In this document: positions 26,982 to 35,010 of the stretch, piece after piece
Position numbering within the stretch: the stretch's first letter is position 1
How the letters are laid out: each line of letters starts with the position of its first letter
Assembly: GCA_028818705.1 (NCBI GenBank)
Contig: JAPPNJ010000090.1
Location: 1-64,000 of the forward strand
Direction: 5' to 3'
Length of the DNA stretch: 64,000 bases
From: Candidatus Poribacteria bacterium
GTDB taxonomy: Bacteria > Poribacteria > WGA-4E > WGA-3G
The notes under the pieces: generated by a model
Seen by the model: the letters and a program-made list of their open reading frames with translations, nothing else
Databases searched by the model: none
Told to the model about the DNA's origin: nothing
Translations under genes and position numbers: made by a program

Positions 26982-28808
26982 ATGAATATCCGCACACAAC
27001 TGACTCTCAGATACATAGGTATCCTGCTTCTGGTGATGTTTGCTATGTATCTCTACCTTGGTACAATGCTCAAAGACTCAATGAGTAAGCGAATTACGCG
27101 TGAATTGGAAACTCAAGCAGCATTAACTCGGGAACTCCTCATCGAAAAACTCCCCGCCGAAGATAACTTTACTTACAATGCAATAGATCCGCTTATCGAT
27201 AGACTTGGAAAGACCGAGAAGGCTCGATTGACCTTCATTGGCACTGACGGAACTGTCTGGGGCGATACAGAACGAGATGGACAGGCACTGCGAGCGATGG
27301 ATAACCACCTCAAACGTCCAGAGGTGCAGGAGGCTCTTAAAAACGGAAGCGGTATTCGGGATCGGTACAGTGATACAACACAGACAGAATTCCGTTATTT
27401 TGCCCTGCCGATACATCGGACAGTTGGAGCGGAAGAACCGCAAGAGGAGGATCCTTTAATAGGGATTTGCCGTGTCGCTTTTCCGATGGAAGATGTTAAT
27501 ACAGCAATTGGCAATCTCCGACGGATAGCCCTACTTGCAAGTGTGGCAGGATTGATTCTTGCCATTGTGTTTAGTGTTTTTAGCACGGGTGCCATCACAA
27601 AACCCATTGAGAAATTAACACAGATGACCCAATCGCTTGCGGCTGGCAACGTAAACTCGCGTGTCCCAGTCGACTCCAGAAATGAATTGGGGCAACTCTC
27701 TCAGAATTTTAATCTGATGGCAGATAGAGTGCAAGAACAAATTGACGAGATCTCCGAAGAGCACCGACGTTCCGAAACTATATTAACAAACATGGGTGAA
27801 GGTGTGTTACTTGTGAACGGTGTATTTGAGGTGACCTATGCCAACCCGACGGCCATCTCTATGTTGGAACTCCCGGATGACTATATTGGCAAAGCGTTGA
27901 TCGAAATCAATCGGATTCCTGAATTACAAGCGCTACTGAAAAAGGCAGAACAGACAGAAACTATAGCGTTCGCAGAAATTCAACTCGGTAATATACAAGA
28001 ACCGGAGGCAGAGGTCACGATTGTACCTGTTTCCGCCGGTCAAGAGTATGTCATTGTTATCCACGATGTCACTAAGGAACGGCAGTTAGAGCGGATTCGT
28101 GCCGATTTCGTGGCGAATGTCTCTCATGAACTCCGTACGCCACTCACAGCGATCCGCGGTTATGCTGAGACCTTACTGGGTGAAGATTCTGTTCGAACGA
28201 AGACAGGCGAACAATTTCTTGTGAAAATCCTCAATCATTCTGCCCGGCTCTCAAGATTAGTCTCGGATCTGTTGGAACTCTCTCGACTTGAGTTGGGTGA
28301 GGTGGAATTGAAACGCTTACTGTGCCATCTCAATACTTTCTATGAACCGATTTTAGACGTGTTTGAACCGCTATTAGAGGAATCAGGATTGATTTTAAAA
28401 TGGGAGATTCCTGAAGAACTTCCAGAGGTTAATGTAGACCAACAACTTTTCATGCAGATTTTTATAAATCTGATCGACAACGCGATTAAATACACGCCAG
28501 ATGGTGGGACAATCACGGTTTCGGGAGAGATTAACAGTGGCGATGTACTCGAAAATTCCGATACAATTGGCGAAGAAATTGTTGTGCATGTAAAAGATAC
28601 AGGCATTGGTATCCCGATGGAATCCCAGTCTCGTGTGTTTGAGCGATTCTATCGCGTGGATAAGGGTCGCGCCCAAGAGATGGGAGGCACCGGCTTAGGG
28701 CTGGCGATTGTTAAGCATATTGTCCTCCGTCATAACGGAAGGATATGGCTGGACAGCGTTTTAGGGCAGGGAAGTGTGTTCCACGTTGCTATACCACTAT
28801 CAGATTAA
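26982..28808 (+). CDS. PhoR-like sensor histidine kinase
   Basis: The 608-aa product has TM1 (about 10-28), a periplasmic sensor region (30-178), TM2 (180-203), HAMP (204-256), a PAS-like domain (265-365), HisKA with His382 in NVSHELRTPLTA, and a HATPase domain with N-box NLIDNAIKYTPDGG, G1 DTGIGIP and G2 GGTGLGLAIV. This is the domain order of PhoR and WalK-type kinases. A response-regulator gene is usually adjacent, but here the kinase is alone and converges on tenA, so its partner must be elsewhere. Inner membrane. Confidence 0.93.
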   Translation: MNIRTQLTLRYIGILLLVMFAMYLYLGTMLKDSMSKRITRELETQAALTRELLIEKLPAEDNFTYNAIDPLIDRLGKTEKARLTFIGTDGTVWGDTERDGQALRAMDNHLKRPEVQEALKNGSGIRDRYSDTTQTEFRYFALPIHRTVGAEEPQEEDPLIGICRVAFPMEDVNTAIGNLRRIALLASVAGLILAIVFSVFSTGAITKPIEKLTQMTQSLAAGNVNSRVPVDSRNELGQLSQNFNLMADRVQEQIDEISEEHRRSETILTNMGEGVLLVNGVFEVTYANPTAISMLELPDDYIGKALIEINRIPELQALLKKAEQTETIAFAEIQLGNIQEPEAEVTIVPVSAGQEYVIVIHDVTKERQLERIRADFVANVSHELRTPLTAIRGYAETLLGEDSVRTKTGEQFLVKILNHSARLSRLVSDLLELSRLELGEVELKRLLCHLNTFYEPILDVFEPLLEESGLILKWEIPEELPEVNVDQQLFMQIFINLIDNAIKYTPDGGTITVSGEINSGDVLENSDTIGEEIVVHVKDTGIGIPMESQSRVFERFYRVDKGRAQEMGGTGLGLAIVKHIVLRHNGRIWLDSVLGQGSVFHVAIPLSD

Positions 28809-29482
28809 ATTTTCCATTCCTCTTGTGTGTAAACCATCTCCCAAAAAAGGTATTCATAACGGCTACTCATCAAGAAGGTGTTTTTAATTCTCTCTTTTTC
28901 GGAGGGACTATACGCCGCGACAAGACCGTTGAGCAGACCCCGCAGCCACTCACCGAACGAGAGGAATTCAGGCGAGGCGTACATATCAATCCACTCCTGA
29001 TAGAGCGGTTCGGGTGAACCGCCTTGTTCGGCAAGTGTCGTGCCGATTTCGGCATAGCCCCATTGACACGGCAGAACACCAGCGACAAGCTCAGCCAAAG
29101 TACCGGATTCAGCTACATTGAGTAGATGTCGGGTATAGGCATGCGTTGTGGGTGCGATCGGTGCGGCTTCCATCTCAGCAGCTGAGATACCAAATTTCTC
29201 GCAATACCCGCGATGCAGATCCATCTCAGTGTTCAGCGTTCCATCAAGGAGCTGTGCAAATATTGCCATTGTTGCTTCATCGGAGGCTTTGATAACACCG
29301 TGTGCGAACACACGACTATAGTCCAATAAGAAAAGATAATCCTGAATAAGGTAGAACTTGAACTTCTCTGTCGGAAGCGTACCGTCAGCGATACCACGAA
29401 CGAATGGGTGTTCAAGATCGGCTTCCCAAATCGGTGCGGCAGCAAGTCTGAGTTCATCGGTAAATTTTGTATTTTGTGCCAT
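28805..29482 (-). CDS. tenA: TenA family thiaminase II / aminopyrimidine hydrolase
   Basis: The 225-aa all-helical product has the family landmarks: FYLIQDYLFLLDYSRVF (Asp48 region), nucleophile Cys139 in VLPCQWGYAEIG, and the C-terminal Glu in YEYLFWEMVY. TenA with the active-site cysteine hydrolyses aminopyrimidines from degraded thiamine for salvage. It overlaps the histidine-kinase gene by four bases tail to tail. No TPP-riboswitch-like sequence is apparent before it. A YjbQ-type gene, sometimes linked to thiamine phosphate, lies at 45.4 kb. Confidence 0.93.
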   Translation of the reverse strand: MAQNTKFTDELRLAAAPIWEADLEHPFVRGIADGTLPTEKFKFYLIQDYLFLLDYSRVFAHGVIKASDEATMAIFAQLLDGTLNTEMDLHRGYCEKFGISAAEMEAAPIAPTTHAYTRHLLNVAESGTLAELVAGVLPCQWGYAEIGTTLAEQGGSPEPLYQEWIDMYASPEFLSFGEWLRGLLNGLVAAYSPSEKERIKNTFLMSSRYEYLFWEMVYTQEEWKI

Positions 29483-29509
29483 AGGAACTGTCGAAACTCC
29501 TTGGAAATA

Positions 29510-29518
29510 TGCTATAAT
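29510..29518 (+). promoter_or_regulatory. extended -10 promoter of the sugar isomerase gene
   Basis: TGCTATAAT is a consensus extended -10 (TATAAT 29513-29518); the -35 position is poor, as expected for this class. Start codon at 29560, AAAAGGA before it. Confidence 0.5.
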
Positions 29519-29559
29519 TTTTCCTGTGTATCATACCCTAAAGAGAAAAGGATGTCAAA

Positions 29560-30447
29560 ATGTTTGAAAAACTCGGAATTGTAACCAATATCTGGTCTGA
29601 AGAGGTAGAAAACGGGGCGCGCTTTGACGCACTGATGGTCGAATTCGGTACGAATGGGTTCCGGGATATGGAAGTTCGTGAAGGCGATTATCTCCGCAAC
29701 TCCGAATTCGGGGAACTCGTTCAACAAGTGGAATCGGCAATGTCTGAATATACCGACGCGGAATTCAGAGTGATCTGTGACGCTGTTTGGAGTGGACAGG
29801 CTTACGAAACGAAGCACTCTGGACTTTTTGAAGAAGTTGCAGCCTTCGCTGAAAAAGCATCTGGACTCACCTTGAGTTACGCTATGTCCCACCCTTGGCT
29901 CTCCGCTCCAAATGATAGGGAAGCAGATACACAACAAATTATCAGCGCGAAGAAATTGGCATACCTACTTTGTCCTGCGCGTCCGCGGCTCCGCCTCGTT
30001 GATCTCGACACCGAAGGCGACATTGATGAATCCGCTGCTACCGCTAACTTGAAACATTATAACGCCCTGTTACCAGATTACCCGATGATTTTCGCCGTAG
30101 AAAATGCGCGACAGACTGCCACGTTAACTTTGAAGTTAGCAGTTGCGGGTGGTACGAAACTTACATACGACGAGACAAATACGTATCGTGCTGACGGAAC
30201 AACGGTAAATTCGCCGGACGAATTCTGGAACACTGTCGAGATGACAGACCTCACGTCGGTGCATTTCAAACAGAAAACGGAGGCGGGTGTTCTCTCGGAA
30301 GTGTGTGATGGATTTGTCGATTTCCGAGCGATTGCGGCACGTCTGAAAACACAGCAGTATACTGGAGATCTGCTGCTTGAAAACACACCCACTGCCCATT
30401 CACTGCAGGATGCGCTGCGGAGCCGTGAATACCTGCTCGACTGTTAG
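29560..30447 (+). CDS. sugar phosphate isomerase/epimerase (xylose isomerase-like TIM barrel)
   Basis: The 295-aa product has the AP-endonuclease-2/xylose-isomerase-like barrel pattern: an N-terminal GIVTNIW strand, a Glu after the second strand (GFRDMEVREG), FAVENAR mid-protein, HFKQK and the final LLENTPTAHSL. These Glu, His and Lys positions usually bind a divalent metal. Substrate unknown. Cytoplasmic. A second, only distantly similar member of this family is at 44466-45260. Both are typical of lineages rich in dedicated sugar-acid and inositol-type catabolism. Confidence 0.78.
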   Translation: MFEKLGIVTNIWSEEVENGARFDALMVEFGTNGFRDMEVREGDYLRNSEFGELVQQVESAMSEYTDAEFRVICDAVWSGQAYETKHSGLFEEVAAFAEKASGLTLSYAMSHPWLSAPNDREADTQQIISAKKLAYLLCPARPRLRLVDLDTEGDIDESAATANLKHYNALLPDYPMIFAVENARQTATLTLKLAVAGGTKLTYDETNTYRADGTTVNSPDEFWNTVEMTDLTSVHFKQKTEAGVLSEVCDGFVDFRAIAARLKTQQYTGDLLLENTPTAHSLQDALRSREYLLDC

Positions 30448-30552
30448 GACAGTATAGTAAGTACCGGGAAGCAACCCGTTGCGCCATTCGCTATGAAGGT
30501 TCCAAAGCCATCTGTCCTTTACCAGGCGGACTTACAGCAACAGATATCTTGT

Positions 30553-31362
30553 TTACATTGCTTTAAGTTTGCCCCATGTGGTAGCGAGCTTCGCTTTGGG
30601 AGAAACGGATAATACCGCTTCTAACCCTTGGTCTCGGATCATCTCTGTGTCCTCGAAGGTGAGTGCAACGCCGTTGAATAGGGCGACATGCGTAATTGAG
30701 ACCGGAAAGAAAGCACCGGGAAGTTTATTACACTCTAACAGGCACCCCATCAATAGCGCGTATGCCTCTTGTGTTAAGTCGTTGCCCTGGACGACCTTCA
30801 CTGCGACCTCTTCACCATCTCTGTAGATGTATGAGTCTGAATCCCGTGTGACGATTGCAGCGACAAATTGCCACTTGTTAACATCCATTGTTCCTGCTGG
30901 ACTGATAATACTTCCATTATCTCCGCCATCTGCAGAGGTTTCCAAGCGGATTGCGCCAGGACCGGTGTCACCGATGTCCAGGATCCACCCACCATTCCAG
31001 CACCACGCACCTTTGGAGATGATACCCTGACCGGCACCGGGTGCAGCTGGATTCAGCCACGCTACCAATGTGAAATCATCCTCACCAACATTAACGGTAT
31101 CACTGTGCGGGATCTCAAGATAGTCGTCTTTCCCATCAAATTTGAGGGCTGGACCGAGATCGCTATCTACCCATTGCGGATCCCCCACGATTGTTCCATC
31201 GTTGCCGTTACCAGAATGATCTTTTACTGTTTTGCCTTTACCTTCATCAAACAGCCATGCACCCCCAAGGGTATCCAAGTCTATTTTGGCATGACCTATC
31301 GCTACTGAGATAAGCAGCAGCCATACAAAGATCGCATACCCTACATTAGCATTAACTTTCAT
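30553..31362 (-). CDS. secreted LamG/concanavalin-like domain protein (LamG-1)
   Basis: ATG 31362 has AAAAGGAG upstream; the product has 269 aa. A signal peptide (about 1-25, ending SVAIGHA) is followed by a single LamG-like jelly-roll domain: GAWLFDEGKGKTVKDHSGNGNDG, LKFDGKDDYLEIP, FTLVAWLNP, KWQFVAAIV and YIYRDGEEV. Such domains bind carbohydrate or calcium at the cell surface. The last 20 residues contain SVSPKAKLATTWGKLK, which recurs at the C-terminus of three other secreted proteins of this window and may be a sorting tag. It follows the membrane protein gene upstream by two bases, so the two are cotranscribed. Confidence 0.85.
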   Translation of the reverse strand: MKVNANVGYAIFVWLLLISVAIGHAKIDLDTLGGAWLFDEGKGKTVKDHSGNGNDGTIVGDPQWVDSDLGPALKFDGKDDYLEIPHSDTVNVGEDDFTLVAWLNPAAPGAGQGIISKGAWCWNGGWILDIGDTGPGAIRLETSADGGDNGSIISPAGTMDVNKWQFVAAIVTRDSDSYIYRDGEEVAVKVVQGNDLTQEAYALLMGCLLECNKLPGAFFPVSITHVALFNGVALTFEDTEMIRDQGLEAVLSVSPKAKLATTWGKLKAM

Positions 31363-31364
31363 TG

Positions 31365-33467
31365 TCAATCTCCTTTTGACAGTTGTTTAACTGTAAAACC
31401 GTTCCACGTCCAACGTTTTTTCCGTGTATAGATCACCTGTGTCAGACGTTCGTCGGTGATTGTGACAGTATATTGCTTTTCCTCGGATTGATCTGCAGAA
31501 GTGAGACGTAGTTTCTGAAATTTCTTTTCGCCGTTTGCAATGAGGTTAATCTCCACGGGTGCGATGACACCGGCGTGGAAATAGCATGTTATTTCATAAG
31601 TGCCATTGGGGAGCGCGATTCTGAAAACGCCATCTTTCGTGTCCCAGAGGTTGTCTTGATACAACAGAAGGTTTGGTTCATTCTCCCCTAAAATATCGCG
31701 GACCTCTGGTGCAGGTTTCGTGTCTTCGGTGTGCCAATATTTGAGTTCAAAACCGCCACCGCCGGTTTTAAACTCATCCTGAATGGATTTCGACAGCCAC
31801 CCGTATCGCCCATCTGTATAGCCGGTGTCCTTGTATACAGAAATGTGATTTGGGGCGACGCTTCCATCGGCGGGTTGCAGGTCGAAAGTGAGTGTTGTGG
31901 CACCTTCCCACAATCGCGCGTCCGGTGCCGCCCTCTTTCGTCGATAAAGCCGATTATAGCTCGTTGAATGAATTACTTCATAATCGTGAATAAGATCTCC
32001 GACGCCATCATATTCTGTGCGCCAGACAAGAACGTAGTCTGCTGGCACTTGCTTGTTCTTGTAACGGAGTGGAAAATGATCTGTGTTAGGCTCATAGTTC
32101 CCAAGATAGGCAACACCGTTTTCTAATGCCAGATAGCCTTCTATATGCTCAAACGGAAGAATGTATTTGAAATCCCAAGTCGCCGCATCAGGTGTCCCTC
32201 CCCATGAACCCGGACGACTTGCGAGGACGGTGTGTGGCTCAATCATCTCTGTTGACGAAAGTGCTTCTTTAGCGGCTTTGTCCATTACGGCGTAGGTTTG
32301 AACGTGATAACCGAGATGCCACAATGCCAAAACAATCAAGATACCGCTAAAGGCATAGTCAACGAATTTATGAAAACTAAAGGTAAAGAATGGCAGCAAG
32401 GCGAGCAAAATGTAGATATGTATCCGATCACTGATCCACATGCCACCAGAGCGCAAGCTCCAAGGGGATTTGAAATAGAGGAACGTTAGCATGAGGGTAA
32501 CCAGCAAAAACACATCCGTCCGATCCACAATTGCGGTAATACCTCCATACCGGCTGTCTTCTGATTCCGGTGAGTTCCGATGTGCATAAATCCTGCGAAC
32601 CCTGTCGATTAAGGTGAATAAAAAGGCGATAGTAAGCAACGCAAGGAGAAGATTGCCTATCAGGACATGGGCATCCCGAAAAGAGACAATGGAACCGACG
32701 GAGAGGAAGTACTCCATCAAACCTTCAAAACTTCGATGGAAACCGCCCCCCTCTCTTTTCACAAGATAGTAAGTCAGCAGGATTACATAAGCGGGGAGCA
32801 TAGAACCTAAAAAGAGCAAGATAGATTTTAACTGTGCAGTTAACCGGACGCGAGGAGATTCTAAGGCTTCGTAAACATAGAGAAAAACGCCGATGCCTGT
32901 TAAGGATACCGTGAGGAGCGCATAGGACTGAAAGTGTGTAAGGTAAACGACAGTAAGCCATACATAAGCCGTGACCAGTGCCTTAGCACTGAGTTTATCT
33001 TCACATCGCCACCAACTACCCAGTGCGAAGAAAAACAGCGAAACACTCAGGGCAAAGTTATAGAAGCCCATGTGCAGCAAGTAGTTATAGGCAAAAATGA
33101 AACCGACCAAACAGAAGAGTGTCTTGCCTTTCTGAACACTGTTGAGGAGATAAAGGAGGGAGAGCGGTAGGAGTCCTATGCAGAGACTAAAGAATATTTT
33201 TTCGCATACGAGAGGCGGAAAGACGTACATGAGTCCCGCCATCAATACGTGGGAAGTCCAATTCGGAAAAAGCGTTGGGTTGCGTTCGTGGACTTCCCTC
33301 AGGATGTAGTTTTCGTGATTGTGATATACCTTTAAGATGTGTGCATTGTGGGCATGGGCTGGTCCATCTTGGGTGCAGGTATATTTGAACAACCAAACCG
33401 GCAGAATATGTATGACCAGTAGCACAATCAGGACAATGTGCTGGATGGACAATCGACGCGCTTTCAT
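31365..33467 (-). CDS. multi-pass membrane protein, GT-C glycosyltransferase-like, with C-terminal beta domain
   Basis: ATG 33467 (GAGG upstream) gives 700 aa. The first 390 residues contain roughly 10-11 hydrophobic segments, with a polar, acidic first loop (TCTQDGPAHAHNAHIL) as in GT-C glycosyltransferases, where Asp in the first periplasmic loop is catalytic. The last 300 residues are non-membrane and beta-rich, ending in a segment resembling a malectin- or CBM-like domain (RIALPNGTYEITCYFHAG). Lipid-linked sugar transfer to an envelope target is a reasonable guess, not shown. Operon with LamG-1 downstream. Confidence 0.65.
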   Translation of the reverse strand: MKARRLSIQHIVLIVLLVIHILPVWLFKYTCTQDGPAHAHNAHILKVYHNHENYILREVHERNPTLFPNWTSHVLMAGLMYVFPPLVCEKIFFSLCIGLLPLSLLYLLNSVQKGKTLFCLVGFIFAYNYLLHMGFYNFALSVSLFFFALGSWWRCEDKLSAKALVTAYVWLTVVYLTHFQSYALLTVSLTGIGVFLYVYEALESPRVRLTAQLKSILLFLGSMLPAYVILLTYYLVKREGGGFHRSFEGLMEYFLSVGSIVSFRDAHVLIGNLLLALLTIAFLFTLIDRVRRIYAHRNSPESEDSRYGGITAIVDRTDVFLLVTLMLTFLYFKSPWSLRSGGMWISDRIHIYILLALLPFFTFSFHKFVDYAFSGILIVLALWHLGYHVQTYAVMDKAAKEALSSTEMIEPHTVLASRPGSWGGTPDAATWDFKYILPFEHIEGYLALENGVAYLGNYEPNTDHFPLRYKNKQVPADYVLVWRTEYDGVGDLIHDYEVIHSTSYNRLYRRKRAAPDARLWEGATTLTFDLQPADGSVAPNHISVYKDTGYTDGRYGWLSKSIQDEFKTGGGGFELKYWHTEDTKPAPEVRDILGENEPNLLLYQDNLWDTKDGVFRIALPNGTYEITCYFHAGVIAPVEINLIANGEKKFQKLRLTSADQSEEKQYTVTITDERLTQVIYTRKKRWTWNGFTVKQLSKGD

Positions 33468-33647
33468 AAGTGCCTCGCATTTAACGATTACTTTTCGCGC
33501 GAATAGAACCACAATTCTGTTATTTTACAAGAACATTGCTGTGAGGTCAACAGAAATCGTGAGGATACAAGATTAAGTCCCCGTTCCGCTGCCGGTCGGA
33601 TTCAAAATCGCACTAACAGCGGAACGTGTTGCTATGTAAGGCACACA

Positions 33648-34493
33648 CTAAAAAGGCGGAACTTGAAATTGTGAGTTTTTCGGTTGTGTCTCATTGGCAG
33701 ATGCGGTTTCCGGCTCAGTGGTTTCCTCAGGTACGGGAACCTCACTCTCTTGGGAAGCAGCTGTTAATTGCTTAATCCGTTCACACAATTCGTCGAGTAA
33801 TTGTGGTGAGGTTTCCGCCGCTTTTAGTTCAGCGGAGAGCTGCGTCCATTGCATTTCGCTCATATCGTTTCGGGATTCAACGCTGTATTTACGTTTGATG
33901 TAATCCCAGAGATCTGCCTTACCGATGCCCTTCTTTTCAAGCGGCTCTGCCAGATTGTTGGCGATAGCGAAAGCAGCTTTTTGGGCGTTAGCGATATTCC
34001 CGCCGCTCTGTGGTGCAGACTGTTGAGGTATTGCGTTGCCGCCGGTCGATTTCCGATGGAGATAAAAATTGAGGACCTCTCGGATGACCGGTACGGGGAT
34101 TAGCTGTTTTATGGCGTTACGTTGCGCCTTATGAATTGCCTTGGTAAAGGCAAATGGGTCGGGACGATTGCCTGCATTTTTGGCTTGTTCATAGGCACCG
34201 TAACGAGACGAACCGGTAATTGTATCAACCGCCTTGGCAGTCGCAATCCAAGAATTCTCGCGTTCCTCGTATTTGATCTCTTCGATCTGGATGCCGCCAC
34301 GGCGATTGGCAGCCTCGTTAATACCTGCTAAAGTTAATCCTTCGACTGTGCGTCCACCCTGTTTAAAAGAATAGACATAATCTTGAATCGTCTGTCCCGT
34401 CATCAACTCAATGATAGCCTGGTCATCCACCTGATCAACGACTTCATATTCAGCGGCAACCGGTACCATTTCGTCCTTTTTTTCTTCAGCCAT
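33648..34493 (-). CDS. protein resembling single-strand annealing/ssDNA-binding proteins
   Basis: The 281-aa product has a conserved-looking core (about 25-150): GLTLAGINEAANRRGGI, then ENSWIATAKAVDT, then DPFAFTKAIHKAQRNAIKQLIP. A basic helix of this type (KAxRNAIxxLIP) is found in several phage and archaeal proteins of the Rad52/RecT-like annealing group, and I regard this as a weak resemblance only. The second half is helical, then low-complexity and acidic (PVPEETTEPET), ending VPPF, a tip like the DIPF tail of SSB. GGAGG precedes the ATG. Cytoplasmic. No phage genes are near. It could also be an unrelated conserved protein. Confidence 0.4.
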   Translation of the reverse strand: MAEEKKDEMVPVAAEYEVVDQVDDQAIIELMTGQTIQDYVYSFKQGGRTVEGLTLAGINEAANRRGGIQIEEIKYEERENSWIATAKAVDTITGSSRYGAYEQAKNAGNRPDPFAFTKAIHKAQRNAIKQLIPVPVIREVLNFYLHRKSTGGNAIPQQSAPQSGGNIANAQKAAFAIANNLAEPLEKKGIGKADLWDYIKRKYSVESRNDMSEMQWTQLSAELKAAETSPQLLDELCERIKQLTAASQESEVPVPEETTEPETASANETQPKNSQFQVPPF

Positions 34494-35010
34494 GATGTCC
34501 TCCGATTCTCAAACATTCACGAGATTGGTATCCATATCCCTCAATATAGATTAGAAAAAGCGCTGGTTTATTGATTTATAGTCTGTTTTAATTTTAAACA
34601 CACGCGATGTATTACAGGGTTTATTCTATCATTTATCCCTTCATTTGTCAAGCGGGATCATTGATACAACTGGATTTAGTTAGCCTTTGATATTCGGTTT
34701 ATGTAGTGATACGTTTTTTCAAAAAAGTTGTTCCTACGATATATACGATAACATTTACTACCATATATATGATAACATATTTAACAAAAAAAATCAAATG
34801 TATTTTTAGTAGACTTTAGAATTATTTGGACATTATAGAGAGTCGGGGTTACAAACCTCTCCTACAGGTGTTGGCGTGTGTCCCCTGTTATGAGGAGATA
34901 ATGTTTATTGATCTCTACAATTCACCACAAATAGTTGGACGGAAAACTTGATTTCTGTTCCGAGGTTTGCTATAATAACCGAAAATTGAGTATCAGAGGA
35001 CTGATGGCCA
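34494..35010. other. 517-bp intergenic region with direct repeats and dispersed repeats
   Basis: No gene is seen. Two 15-bp direct repeats, TATATACGATAACAT (34740-34754) and TATATATGATAACAT (34764-34778), lie 24 bases apart and could be operators. A TTTAGAATTATTTGGACATT repeat is at 34815-34834, and a GTAGGAG-family repeat (GGGGTTACAAACCTCTCC, then TACAG) at about 34847-34868. The promoter of the ABC ATPase gene is at the right end. Confidence 0.5.
34948..34976 (+). promoter_or_regulatory. sigma70-type promoter of the sugar ABC ATPase gene
   Basis: TTGATT (34948-34953), 17 bases, TATAAT (34971-34976). The predicted start of transcription is about 25 bases before the GTG start codon at 35011. 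Confidence 0.6.

Noticed and set aside
28805..29482. Thiamine (TPP) riboswitch before tenA
   Set aside because: I looked for the conserved CUGAGA and related box strings upstream of 29482 on the minus strand and did not find them.
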